From Poa pratensis (taxonomy: Eukaryota; Streptophyta; Magnoliopsida; Poales; Poaceae): DNA of 64,000 nt. This document shows positions 12,121 through 23,300 of the stretch, one piece after another. The notes below the pieces were generated by a model. That model had not been told where the DNA came from and searched no databases. It worked only from the letters and a program-made list of their open reading frames with translations. Positions within the stretch are counted from its first letter, which is position 1. Each line of letters starts with the position of its first letter. Location of the stretch: assembly GCA_947311845.1 (NCBI GenBank), contig CAMZMU010000096.1:20064288-20128287 (forward strand), in the 5' to 3' direction. The translations under genes and the position numbers were made by a program.

Positions 12121-12124
12121 CAGT

Positions 12125-12740
12125 TTGAGGGACAGTGACTTCTCCCATGGTTGTGCTTGTTCGGAAGCATTGGATCTGCCAAAATGTAAATTCTTTGCCC
12201 AATATATTCTCTTGAACAGGCTTATGAAAACTTTGCAAGAGAGAGACAGCGCCACACTCTTTTTTTTTCGTTGTCATCGCTCTCTTAGGATTTGGAGTAC
12301 GATCAATGATTGGTTTAATCTACAAACATTCATATTTATATCTAGAAAAAGGCAAGCACTGTTAAGCATTGGTGGTCCACCAACTGAACAAAGGGGAGAG
12401 CTTGTTATAAGGGTATACCTTTCACTCCTATGCTTGTTTTGTGTGAATTTTGGAATGAGCGCAATGCATGAGCGTTGAAAAATTTCTACTCGATGCCTTG
12501 TCTTGTTGTCTATAAGATTACATAAGAATCGACATATTAGAGTAAACGCCGGATCAAAACAAATGGGGTCTCCCATGCTACGAGAGTATGATATTTCTTT
12601 TTATTTTGATGGCATAGTTGAGATCCAGGTTTCTAAATAACAATTTGTTTCTATAATAATCTTTTTAAATTAATAAATAGAGACAAACCTTCTTCCTCTG
12701 CTTAAAAAAATCAAATAGCAGGTGGAAGAGTGATGATAGC
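12125..12740 (+). pseudogene. LINE reverse transcriptase C-terminus (zf-RVT), decayed
   Basis: The plus-strand frame includes LPKCKFFAQYILLNRL, then DSATLFFFRCHRSLRIW, then a shifted frame CEFWNERNA. These are hallmarks of the zinc-binding domain at the C-terminus of plant LINE ORF2. A LINE 3' tail follows (TTAATAAATAGAGACAAACC, then CTTCTTCC and a short A run). Frameshifts and a stop in NERNA show it is dead. Confidence 0.65.
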
Positions 12741-12759
12741 AACTTCAAAATATGAAGTT

Positions 12760-14100
12760 TTATGAGTAGTTCCGATATACATAGTTGTAGTCTTATGGGA
12801 GTAACTAGTGCTAGCATCAACGTGCAAAGTAGAGTAGTTATAATCATAGTACTGGGAAATAAGGCAGATGCAAGAACATCCTCAAACTCAAGCTACTGGA
12901 ACATTCCCGATGCTTCCTATTCTAACACTCACACTTCTCTAGTTAGGTTTATGCGTAATTATCAGACACCAAAAACATATGACCCGCTAAAAAAACCAAA
13001 CATATGGATGATAACAGTAGTTACATGGATAAGCACATGTAGACTGCACCGCTAAATTTTTTTAATAATACATTTTTTTACTAAATTCGACAAATAATAC
13101 GCATTTTGAAGAATTTGCAAAAATAATACACCCTCGGCCCAGCCGAGGCCGATTGGTACCTGTCGGCCCAGGCCTGGCTGATTAGTACCTGTCGGCTCAG
13201 CCCAGGCCGATAAGTGCCAGTGGGCCCGCCGATAAGTGCCAGTCGTGGCCGATTAGTAGCTATCGGCCCAGCCGTGGCCGATTAGTATCTCAATCCTAAT
13301 CCTAAACCGCGCACTCGCTCTCCCGCCGCCGCCAGTTCGCACGGCACGGCGGCCAGCCGGCCAGCACGTACGAGCACGCACGGCACGGCGGCCAGCCAGC
13401 CAGCCAGCACGCACGCACGGCGGCCAGCCAGCCAGCACGCACGTACGAGCACGCACGGCGGCTAGCCAGCACGAGCACGCACGCTCCCTCCGGCGAGCAC
13501 GCACGGCGGCCTGCCGACAAGCACGGCAGCCAGCCTGCACGCAACAACGCCCCCTCCGCCTTCTCCTCATGACGACCTGCCCCGCCTTGACGCCGCCGCC
13601 GCAAGCCATCGCCGGCCCCGCCGCCGCATAGCTCTCCATCCACCCTCGTATGCACTAGTCGGCAGCCGACAGCCCTATCGGCCAGGCCTAAGCCGACGAG
13701 GTGCTCTGCCGGCGGCTGACATGCTTATCGGCCACGGCTAGGCCGATAGGTACTAATCGGCCTCGGCTGAGCCGAGGGTGTATTATTTCTGCAAATTCTT
13801 CAACATGCGTATTATTTATCGAATTTAGTAAAAAAAATGTATTATTAAAAAAAAATTAGCGACTGCACCGAGGAGAGATGTGAAAAGAATAGAACACAAG
13901 AGAGTGGGTATATATGTGCAAGAAATAATTAAGTCGAGAGGTACGTGCTTCCATAAAAAAATGGTAATTTTAAACTAATTATGATAACATGTATATACAC
14001 ATGTGAGGTTTTGACACTTGTTGAGTACTTGCTTGCTAGAGTGAAGATCCAAATTATCCGTGCACCTCCTATTTAGAGTTTTATACACCACCTATTAATT
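12760..14100 (+). repeat. L repeat, copy 2, split by a Mutator-like element
   Basis: L landmarks at 12895-13041 (ACATTCCCGATGCTTCCTAT, ATGGATGATAACAG) resume at 13870 (GAGAGATGTGAAAAGAATAG, then AACACAAGAGAG) on the far side of the element at 13051-13860. Confidence 0.65.
13051..13860. mobile_element. Mutator-like (MULE) non-autonomous element with long TIRs
   Basis: The terminal inverted repeats are about 110 bp. The left end is GCTAAATTTTTTTAATAATAC, and the right end read inward is GCTAATTTTTTTTTAATAATA; both continue to AATAATACACCCTCGGC. A 9-bp target duplication GACTGCACC lies at 13042-13050 and 13861-13869. Long TIRs plus a 9-bp duplication are the Mutator signature. The 600-bp core is very GC-rich with repeated GGCCGAT and GGCCAGCCAGC motifs. 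It encodes no transposase. Confidence 0.85.
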
Positions 14101-14660
14101 TGAGAAACCGCGCATGCAGCAAGCAACCACGCCGCGCGCGCCGGCCCGCCGTCGATCACTATCGATCGGCCGGGAAGCCGGGCGCTTATCCTTGCCGCTA
14201 CCGCATCCATCATGTCCATTCAATGACTCAACGCGCCATCACGGCAACTCGCCTTCGCCGGTACACGCCAAGCCAGCCTCGAAACGAGCAATAACCCCGT
14301 CGCGCCGTCGCCGTCGCCCGCCGCGCGGTGGTTGTCAATGCCTCTGGCTTCTTTTGTTCTAGAGCGGGGTGGGGGATCGATCCGTACGTACGCAGCGGCA
14401 CATGCGCGCTCGCCGTCGTGGGGCCTGTCTCCCAACCAACCAGGCATTTTTTTTGGCCCTCCTCCGGTGGTGACAAATCAATACGCCGCCACTGATTGCC
14501 GCTTAGCCGGTAGTTAAGCCGTGCTTTTCCTCGGTGGGGTTGCTAGTGCTGAGCTGCTCCATTGCACTGCTTGAGCAGCTGCTCCAATTATACTTATCGA
14601 ATATTATTCTCGTCTTACTTAAAAGGTTACTTTTAGCCCCCTTGTCTGCAGCTACGGGTG
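14101..14660. other. GC-rich unique segment, no gene recognised
   Basis: Open frames exist on both strands, but none resembles a known protein and they overlap one another. It lies between an L copy and the first copy of a 240-bp direct repeat. Confidence 0.3.
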
Positions 14661-14665
14661 CACAT

Positions 14666-14950
14666 ACACTGATTAGAGCTTACCAGTGTGTCGCCAAAAA
14701 GCAACGAGGTGTGATTAGAGCTCGGAAGTATACATTATCGATTGATCAGCCAATCGGGGAAGTTTTTCTTCAAAAAGGAGATGTTTTGCTGTTGGTTTTG
14801 TTTCGGCTGTGGAGAGCATATGCGGGGATAGAATAGAACGACACGACTTTGAACTTTGGTTAAGAAACAGAGTGAGCCCACCAAGCATGGAGTACTGCCG
14901 TCGTGGCAGACTAATTTTTTTTTTTGAAAAATGAGTCGTGGCAGACTACT
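14666..14950. repeat. Direct repeat, copy 1 (partner 17494-17740)
   Basis: Shared landmarks are ACACTGATTAG, TACATTATCGATTGAT, GGCTGTGGAGAGCAT, GACTTTGAACTTTGG, GAAACAGAGTGAGCC and GTCGTGGCAGACTA, in the same order and direction in both copies. Confidence 0.75.
14900..14948 (-). mobile_element. Poly(T) micro-insert with 14-bp target duplication
   Basis: GTCGTGGCAGACTA at 14900-14913 is repeated exactly at 14935-14948 around a 21-bp insert, A then a T run then GAAAAATGA. The paralogous repeat at 17705-17735 has a single GTCGTGGCAGACTA, giving the empty site. Confidence 0.65.
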
Positions 14951-15163
14951 AGTCGTTTCAAAGAAGAAAAAAAGGATTAGTGATGGGCCTAAACTCCTCC
15001 CTGGCTTCGACCAGTACATGGTACCAACATTGGCAACGGAGAGCGGGCCTAACGTTTTCTGTTTCTCGAGTTGGGCTCATGGACAGCTAACGAGAGAGGC
15101 ACATAGATCAGTTTTTTTTTTTGGCTCAGAAAGAAATATCAGATATTTCTCCACCAAAGTTCA

Positions 15164-16104
15164 GGGCCTCTTTGGTTCACAGGAATTGAAAACCAGAAAT
15201 AGGAAAAACGTAGAAATGGAATGTTGGAATCATACAGGAACAGAAAACACAGGAACCAGTCACACTAGTTATTTGGCTGCAGCACAGAAAAAACGCAGTA
15301 ATTTTCTATGGACTTGGATACAAATCATAGTTGTCTATAGGAATTTTTCTATGAGGTCCAACCTCTTGCTAGAATTTCTATGGGATTGTAGTGTAGGAAA
15401 GCATTCCATAGAAATTGGAGGATTCATTCATTTGAACCAAATGGATTTCATAGGAAAAATTCCTATGAATTAGAATCCTACGAAATTCCTTTGAAAATCC
15501 TTCCCGGCCGCCGGAGACGCGGTCGGTCTTCTGCGCCTCCAATGGCCTTATAGGCCTTGGAGGGGCGGAGGACCTCGGTCTCTCGCCGGCGGGAGAGTTC
15601 TCGTTTACTATTTTATGTAATTTTTGTGTCCTCGTCCGGGTGGTGAAGCGGCGGCTACTTCCTAGTGTCAGAATAAGGTACTCCCCGCCCTATCCCCGCT
15701 CCAGTGGTGCGTCTAGCGCTGGCGGAGGGCGCGTGGAGTTGTGTGTCCGGCGGATCTCCTGGGATCTTGTCCGTTTTCGTGTTCGTCCGTGTGGTTGCAG
15801 GTCAGATTATTCCGATCTATTGTTCTCATCTTTGGCGATGTTTGCTGCTCTGATGTGTTGACCCTTTGGGGTCTTAGTACGACGACTTCCCGTCTGTCTA
15901 CTACAACAAGCTCTCCTACGACAAGCGTTGCCTGACTCCGGTGATGGAGGGGCGAGGACAGCGGCACGCCTTTGGCTCGCTCCAGTGTTCGTAGTCGTCG
16001 CTAGGTGGTCGATTGACCTATTTGTGATTTTTATTACTTTTTGGGTCTGTAGTGTTGTGGATGATTAATAGATAGGAGGTCTTTTTCGCAAAAAAAAGAG
16101 GCCC
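15164..16104. mobile_element. Tourist (PIF/Harbinger) MITE with a nested insertion
   Basis: The left end GGGCCTCTTTGGTTCAC at 15164 and right end AAAGAGGCCC finishing at 16104 are inverse, with TCA at 15161-15163 and 16105-16107 as target duplication. The body up to about 15507 is A/T-rich with GGAATTTTTCTATGAG-type motifs usual for this family. A 590-bp foreign poly(A) element lies between the body and the right terminus. Confidence 0.75.
15508..16096 (+). mobile_element. GC-rich poly(A) retroposon inside a Tourist MITE
   Basis: Starts with GC-rich CCCGGCCGCCGGAGACGCGG and ends in GGAGGTCTTTTTCGC plus eight A. No recognisable protein. No clear target duplication, and part of the MITE right arm seems lost at the insertion, so the left limit is approximate. 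Confidence 0.5.
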
Positions 16105-16359
16105 TCAATGAAAAACATGAAAATAAAAATACAATGAAAATTGTCAGAAACACAACAACACAAAAGTGTTTTGGGTACAATGACATCTTGGTAGTGCACG
16201 CACTCCGAATGGTGTTGGGTGGGTCCCCTTGCCCCAGTCTTTCCACTATGTAGGTTCCTTTTGTAGATTTTTTTTCTTTCTATATGATCGTTTTGAAAGA
16301 GTCCTAGTGAAATTTGTACTACTCAATCGACTATAGTTATTTTTATCAAGAATTATACT

Positions 16360-16880
16360 CAGAAGACGCATGATATCATCACAACGTGTTCTAAAAAAGA
16401 GAAAAGTTATTTAGTACAAGGATAGAAGATGGTAGATTTGGTCTTCATTCCCGCGAGCAAAAGCATGAACTATTATCAAAAGTACACATGTGTGTATACA
16501 TGTTATCATAATTATTCCAAATGTACCTTGCATTAACTCAACTATTTTAACATTATTCAATAGACTCGCACCAACCGTTGTTGTTGTTATAGAAGCTCTT
16601 ACCTTTCATCTTAAGTATTGTTTGCACACATATATATATCTACTCTCTTGTGCTCTATTCTTCTCACCTCTCTCCATCGTGCAGCCTTCATTGGCTTATC
16701 CATGCAACTAGTGTTATCATACATATGTTTAATAGGAGTCTAGTAATTGCGAACGATAGTGATAAATCCAGCTAGAAAAGTGTGGGCGTGAGAATAGGAA
16801 GCACCGGGAATGTTCCAGTAGCGGTTGTTTTGTGTTGTTCTTTCATCTCCCTTGCTTAGTGTATGAAATGAAACTCATAG
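16360..16880 (-). repeat. L repeat, inverted copy
   Basis: The reverse complement carries the L landmarks in order: near 16800 the plus strand reads CACCGGGAATGTTCCAG, near 16640 it reads TCTACTCTCTTGTGCTCTAT, and near 16495 it reads TATACATGTTATCATAA. Confidence 0.65.
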
Positions 16881-17319
16881 AGTCATGGTGAAGCAAGAAA
16901 ATGGACAACCGTCCCAATTTACCCCTAGTTTTAGATGGAAAAAACATGGTAAGTTGACCTACCGTTTCTTCTAGAGGGTTAGTTATCTACTCGATATCCA
17001 TGTTCTTCATGGCCTTTGTAACTCCTTTTAAATAAATAGATCAAAGGTCATTTGGAGGTTGTCGGTGTCAGCTCCACACCACACATTCACTGGTAGATCA
17101 AGTGAAGACCATAATGTTACCATGTTTCTTCCAATTACTTCATTTTTAATATCCCTTAGTTTTTTCCCAATTCTATGTCTATAACTACTCGGCTTTGCAC
17201 AAAATGCGCTATTTCCTCCCGTATAATTGAAGAATACAACTATGTTTATTGGAACTAGTCATAACTCTTCATATTTTAAAGTTGTTTTCATCACTCTTTC
17301 ACATGGTATTTGCTTGTTT

Positions 17320-17400
17320 TTAAAAAACGGAGGCAAAGGTTCGCCTCAATATATTAATTAATAAGATTATTACGTAACATAGTTTTCAGTAAACCTGCCA
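17320..17400 (-). mobile_element. LINE 3' tail remnant
   Basis: AAAAAACGGAGGCAAAGGTT followed by TATTAATTAATAAGATTATT is the inverse of the LINE 3' ends at 28050-28110 and 29560-29600. Confidence 0.5.
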
Positions 17401-17493
17401 TGGACTTAACCATGCCATAAAAAAATAAATAGCTTTCCCTCCTGTCATGAACTGAACAACAACATAAGCCATGGAGGCGGAACCGAGGAACTT

Positions 17494-17740
17494 ACACTGA
17501 TTAGTTGTTATTACTACCGGTTTGTGTCGTAAAAAATTAGAGCTTAGGAGCATACATTATCGATTGATTAGCCAAAAGGAGAAGTTTTTTTTAAGGAGAT
17601 GTTTTCTTGCTGGTTTTTTCTTGGCTGTGGAGAGCATGCAGGGACAGAAAAGAACGACGTGACTTTGAACTTTGGTGAAGAAACAGAGTGAGCCGATGAA
17701 GCATTGAGGTACTACTGTCGTGGCAGACTAGTTCTACTCC
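17494..17740. repeat. Direct repeat, copy 2 (partner 14666-14950)
   Basis: Same ordered landmarks as the partner, without the poly(T) micro-insert. Confidence 0.75.
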
Positions 17741-17859
17741 CTCTGATAAAAAAAAATGTCGCTAGTAAATGTATGAAGATGTGTCTCGTATGTTGATTCC
17801 CCGTTTCCCTCTCTTTCTTCCCCTTTTCCCCTCGCTCCTGCCTTTCTCTACCGAGGAGG

Positions 17860-17970
17860 CTGCCTCCTCTGCAGGCCACTCTGACACCCTGCGAGGCGAC
17901 GGCTCTGACAATCCGAGCCTAGGTGGCCTGCGGGGCAGTGGGTTGGGGCGACGCGTTGGCCATGCCCTCA
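17860..17970. repeat. GC-rich duplicated segment, copy 1 (partner 18193-18306)
   Basis: Shares TCTGACAATCCGAGCCTA, then GTGGCCTGCGGGGCAG, then GGGGCGACGCGTTGG and CATGCCCT with the partner, in direct orientation. Confidence 0.8.
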
Positions 17971-18192
17971 GCTCACCCATGAGGGCACGAGCAGCGGTAA
18001 CCACCGTATTCCACTGCCCCATGCGAAAAAACTCCTCCATATGAGCCGAAGCATCGGTGTTGTTTAATTTTCCCCCAACGGAAGCAGCAGGCTACCATAC
18101 GTCATTTGACAGAAAAAAAGAGGAAGGCAGGCCACAGCTAGCACATGCATCTCTCGCGCGCGTGATAGGAGGACCACTCTTTTTCTCCGGAG

Positions 18193-18306
18193 CACCCGCC
18201 TCCTGCAGAAGATGCACTGACAGACTGCGAAGCCACCGTTCTGACAATCCGAGCCTACGTGGCCTGCGGGGCAGCTAGCTGGGGCGACGCGTTGGGCATG
18301 CCCTGA
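18193..18306. repeat. GC-rich duplicated segment, copy 2
   Basis: Partner of 17860-17970. The two lie about 330 bp apart in the same direction. They match no repeat family or gene I recognise. Confidence 0.8.
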
Positions 18307-18516
18307 CGAATTGATTCTAGACAGTTGTGTCAGCGTCGCTCTTAAAATATTACAGGGTATCTCTCCTAATCCTGTCAGGACTAGGATCAGTTCTACAAGG
18401 GCCCACTGCCGACGCCTACTCGGCTGGAATGCGACATCCAACATCTTTCCCCTGTGTGAAAGGCAGGAGATGCGATGGGTTTTACATTTTTGAATTCGCC
18501 ATTTCAGAAAACTTTA

Positions 18517-18799
18517 GGGTCTCTTTTATTCATAAGTTTTTATAGGAATTTTAGAGGAATATAATCGTTAGATTTTTTTCCTATGTGATTAGTAGGATCG
18601 AATCATGTATGATTTTCTTCTAATGATGACATGACACTACATCTTAAAATTTGCATCTGCTTGGTGGAATAAAAATAACCAATTTTTTGAGAATGTCAAT
18701 GAACCAAAATCTTGTACTAGGATTCAAATGGACATGGCATTTCAATCTTGTATTGTTCCTATTCATGCTAGTTTAGAATCATGTGAATCAAAGATCTCC
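18517..18799. mobile_element. Tourist-like (PIF/Harbinger) MITE
   Basis: The left end GGGTCTCTTTTATTCATA pairs with the right end GTGAATCAAAGATCTCC, flanked by TTA at 18514-18516 and 18800-18802. It is 283 bp and non-coding. Confidence 0.7.
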
Positions 18800-18899
18800 T
18801 TATTTCGTTCCATGCATATAGCTCCTGTCCCTATGGACGAAGTATCGGGTCAGAGCATCTCTTGTAAAGAAATTCAGATGCTCTTGCACGATCATGAGC

Positions 18900-19100
18900 A
18901 TTTTAGGACTCTTTGGATCAAATGATATTTGTAGGAAAAAAATTGAGCATTGCAATCTTGAAAAGAAAAAAAATCCTTTCCCCAACCTTTGAATGATAGG
19001 ATGGCACTACAACAACTCTTAGGATAAATTTCGTGCTGCAATTTTTGGAGGAAACCAAACATGGTGACATTGAACTGAAATCCCTTTGAAACTAGGAAAT
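18900..19100. mobile_element. Decayed Tourist-like MITE remnant
   Basis: AGGACTCTTTGGATCAAATG near 18905 and ATCCCTTTGAAACTAGGAAA near 19080 resemble degenerate arms of the same MITE type. The ends are not clean. Confidence 0.3.
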
Positions 19101-19695
19101 GCACCTTGTTTATTTCTCGTTCTCTTCAAATAACAAGTAATCTTGCAACTTTTAAATTTGTTTTGTGCAATTTCCAAATGATGTTTCTAAGAATTCGTGC
19201 GTTTCTGTTTCTTATAGGGTTAAGCATGACATTTCAATTATATGTTCTTTTTGTTCCAAAAAGAGCCCTCGCTTAAAATCCTTTTGATCGAGCTAGTTAC
19301 TGCATGCCAAAATTGTCCGCAACCTTGGAGCCATCTTTTGCACGGACTGACCAAGCACCACATTCGTACCTATACTTCGATGCCAAAAGAACGACCGAGA
19401 GCTAAGCGTGGCTTAATTTATAAAGCGGGACAAAGTCTTGTTTCGGGAGAACTACGATCGTGTAAGCAAAATGACCAAGATTTATTATCTCTTGGCGCAA
19501 ATCATTAAGCGTCACATTGTGGATGCTCCAAGTAGCATCTTGGCCTTTGACTCCAAAAAGACCAAACTGGCGTATGATGGACAAATAATTGGCGTGCCAA
19601 TTGTCACGATAATACTTGTAGTTTTAGAAGGAAAAAAAATTAAACTTTCAGCTAGATGGTACAACTACCCGTAAGTCTGACATTGTTTGACTTTC

Positions 19696-19740
19696 AGACT
19701 ATGCATCTTTTTTTTGTTTTTTGAACAAGACTATGCATCT
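19696..19740 (-). mobile_element. Poly(T) micro-insert with 13-bp target duplication
   Basis: AGACTATGCATCT at 19696-19708 is repeated at 19728-19740 around a 19-bp insert made of two T runs then GAACA. Confidence 0.55.
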
Positions 19741-19999
19741 ATATTATGTGTAGTCAATGAATACTTCCTGGCGATCTTTGCTATGCTTGCGCTGCCTTCA
19801 ACAAAAAACAATATACTGTCAGAGACAAGCACGTTCTCGAGAGGTTCAGCTCTGGTTGAATCGCCATGAATCATTCGTTTAGCAAACAACGCCGGCCCCA
19901 GTTCACCGTCTTTGACCCCGACCCTGGCCCCACACATCGAATCGTCTCCGCTCCCCTGCACCTAGTCTTCATCCCGTTCGGCCGGGTCCACGCTGGCAG

Positions 20000-20313
20000 C
20001 CTCTCGTGACTGGTTCGGCGCACGTAAGCCCGGTGCACGGGAAACATTTGACCGCTCCGGCGCGGTGCGCCCGTCGCCTCCCGACGGGCTCCACCAGCTC
20101 TCGGCCGCAAAGCCTCCTCCCTCTCTCCCGACCTCACAAACGCCAGGCCACGACAAGGCCCCGCCCCTCCCCGGTCCTCCTCCCGACCTCGCTTCCTCCG
20201 CCTCCCAGCCCCGGGCCCCGCCGCCGCTTAGGGTTTCGAGGGCCGGCGATGCGAACGCGCCCGCGCCGGTAGCCCACCCGCCCGCGCCGATCCCATTCCT
20301 CCCCGCGCGCGCC
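20000..20313 (+). promoter_or_regulatory. GC-rich leader and core promoter region of PDAT
   Basis: A CpG-rich, C-rich leader directly precedes the ATG at 20314, as is common for grass housekeeping genes. No TATA box is evident. An upstream ATG at 20065 is in frame (83 extra residues), but its translation is low-complexity and out of line with the family. Confidence 0.35.
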
Positions 20314-23300
20314 ATGTCGCTCCTGCGGAGGCGCAAGCAGCAGCAGCCCCCGCCGCCCTCGCCGGGCGACGACAGCAATGGCTCCGACCACGACGAGAAG
20401 GACAAGGGCGACAAGAAGGGGAAGAAGCCGGCGGAGCCGCCCTCCACCTCCTCCCCGCCCAAGCGGGCCAAGGCCAGGTGGTCATGCGTCGACAGCTGCT
20501 GCTGGCTGGTGGGCTGCGTCTGCTCCGCCTGGTGGCTGCTGCTCTTCCTCTACAACGCCATGCCGGCCTCCTTCCCGCAGTACGTCACGGAGGCCATCAC
20601 CGGCCCGCTCCCGGACCCGCCCGGGGTCAAGCTGCAGAAGGAAGGGCTGCACGCCAAGCACCCCGTCGTGTTCGTGCCCGGGATCGTCACCGGCGGGCTC
20701 GAGCTATGGGAGGGGCACCAGTGCGCCGAGGGGCTCTTCCGGAAGCGCCTCTGGGGCGGCACCTTCGGCGACGTCTACAAGAGGTCACTTTCTGCCTTAT
20801 CTGTAGGGTTGGGTGGATGTTGCTTCCGCATCCGCCGCGTGTGTTCCTTACGTTTCTAGTACTTTGTTCGGTCGTTTTACTGTTGCTTTAGAAATCGATG
20901 TTTTAGGATACTTTAGTAGGAGGAGTCTCATGTTACTCTTTTAGTGGGCGTTGTTTATGGAGCGCCTTCTGAGAATTGTTTTGGCGAGTTAGGATTTTAG
21001 GAACTAGTTTGATACCATATTGCCATAGGTAGTCAAATCCCTCTTGATGTCTGGCGCCTTTTATGTAGAATTTCTAGTCCTTAATGTACCTGAGCTGTAA
21101 GACGACAGATTGATTTTCTCAATTCCGAGTTAGGTTGTATGATTTGGCAAGGTGCTGGATCAACATCTAGGATTTGGGTGCTCAATGGGGCTCTGGATTT
21201 GGCTAATATTTATTACTTTTCTCTATGGTTGTTTTGTTACCGTCGAAGGGTTAGGAATTTCTTGGTAATTTCAACTCAGTATATGTTTTGTATGCTAGTT
21301 TTTTTTACAGTTTAGTAGTGTAACTACTTAGGATATTTGAAATGTTGGGGTGGCAATTACTTTCAGTTGCCTTGAAAGGTTGGTATATTTGTTGCTATCA
21401 GGAAGTCGGATTTGAGAGTGCAAGAAGTCCCTTTTAGAACTGCATGTAGTGCAAATGTTGTTAATTAGACAACATTACATTATTTCAATATCTGATTTCT
21501 CTAACCATTTTTAATTTCTTGGTGATTTTTGCCAAATGTCTCCCACTGGGATTGAGGGCCATGATATAGGACAATTCTTGTAGATTATATACTTTCAGAT
21601 CCTTTAGAAGAAATTGCGATTTGCATTGAAAGAAGTTTTTGGTGTGGTGTGCAGTGTAGATTCTTACAGAGGAATCTCGGTTTCCTATCATTTTTCTATC
21701 GTTTACCACGCTGCCTACTTTCTGGCCAGAGTGACAATGTATTCCTGAGCAGCATACGTGCTATTCCTTCTAAGCTTTGTGTTGTTGGAGCTATCCATGT
21801 ATAGGAAAAGTAGATCACTAGCCTTGCATCGCAATGATTTTCTTTATTTATGTTTGCGTTTTGGCAATGGTGGTAATCTTGCTGTTCTCTTCGGCAATAC
21901 TTTGCTATTTTGCCTCTTAGTACTATTCGATTTCATGCATCCCTTTTGGGAATTATCAATATCGTTCAGGGGACTGCCGTGCTATATATGACATCAAGAG
22001 TTCAACATTTCTGGCAATTCCTTGTGGGATTAATTGTTACCCGATCTTAGGCGTCGTATGTACTTTTTCATAAATACCTGCGTTAAACTGTGACAGTTTG
22101 GATAATTTAGTATCACTACCCTTGTTGCTGAGGAGTGAAGTTTTACAAATAGAAGCAAGCATCTCATGACGTAGTTTCAGTCTTCAAGCATTCACACAAA
22201 GATAGACGCTAGTACTTACTCCCTCCGTTCCAAATTAAATGATTTCATTTTGTCTAAAAATGGATGCATCTACATTTGTAACATGTCTAGATTCATCCAC
22301 TTTTGTACAAATGTAAGTCATTTATTTTAGAACGGAGGGAGTACTATTTAAAAAAAGAAACTCCTTAACATGGATTAACTTCAGAGTTAATGTTACTTCT
22401 TCATGACCTGTTATTCATTTTGATGTTTATGTTGATGGTTTAGCTGTATGCACGATGGTTAGATACTACCACAGGATCAAAGAAATTGTGTGTCATAGTG
22501 TAGATGTGTTGTTACTTCATTTGATATTGTATTAAGTCACCGCTGGTAAAATTACACTTTCAAGGGTGAAGGTTGTTACTTATTTTAGTTGATGTTTGCT
22601 AATTAATTCTACTAGAAAAGCTTTCCCTAGAAATGGTGCTCTTTATGTTTTGTCTGCACTTCTCAAAGCTTTTTTACTTAGTCAGTTAGTCTAGAAGTTG
22701 GTATATCTTCTAATTCTCCTTCCTTTGCTAGAGCATTGTCTTTGATATAGTTGTGCACTTTTACAGACCTGTAGAGTGGTTATCTCTTCTCATGAATCCT
22801 CTTGGAACATTTCAGGCCTTTATGCTGGATTGAACATATGTCGTTGGACAATGAAACTGGATTGGATAAACCAGGAATCAGGGTTAGGCCGGTCACAGGC
22901 CTCGTCGCAGCAGACTATTTTGTCCCTGGATATTTTGTTTGGGCAGTATTGATTGCCAATTTAGCTCGTATTGGATATGAAGAAAAGAACATGTACATGG
23001 CTGCGTATGATTGGAGGTTATCCTTCCAGAACACTGAGGTAACTTTTAGATGCACTTGTACTTTCCTCATTGTGTAAGTGCTACTCATATATGATGGTCT
23101 GTCATGTTTTATAATGTAAGTCACCATTTGCAGGTCCGTGATCAAACATTGAGCAGAATAAAGAATAACATTGAATCCTTGGTAGCGACAAATGGTGGAA
23201 ATAGAGTGGTGGTGATCCCACATTCCATGGGAGTTCTGTATTTTCTTCATTTTATGAAGTGGGTAGAAGCACCTCCTCCCATGGGGGTGGTGGTGGTCCC

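Noticed and set aside
13253..13655. Two overlapping arginine/cysteine-rich minus-strand frames
   Set aside because: They lie inside the repeat core of the Mutator-like element and reflect AGCC-type repeats.
20065..20313. In-frame upstream ATG that would lengthen PDAT1 by 83 residues
   Set aside because: The extra sequence is low-complexity proline/alanine text. The PDAT family starts near MSLLRRRK.
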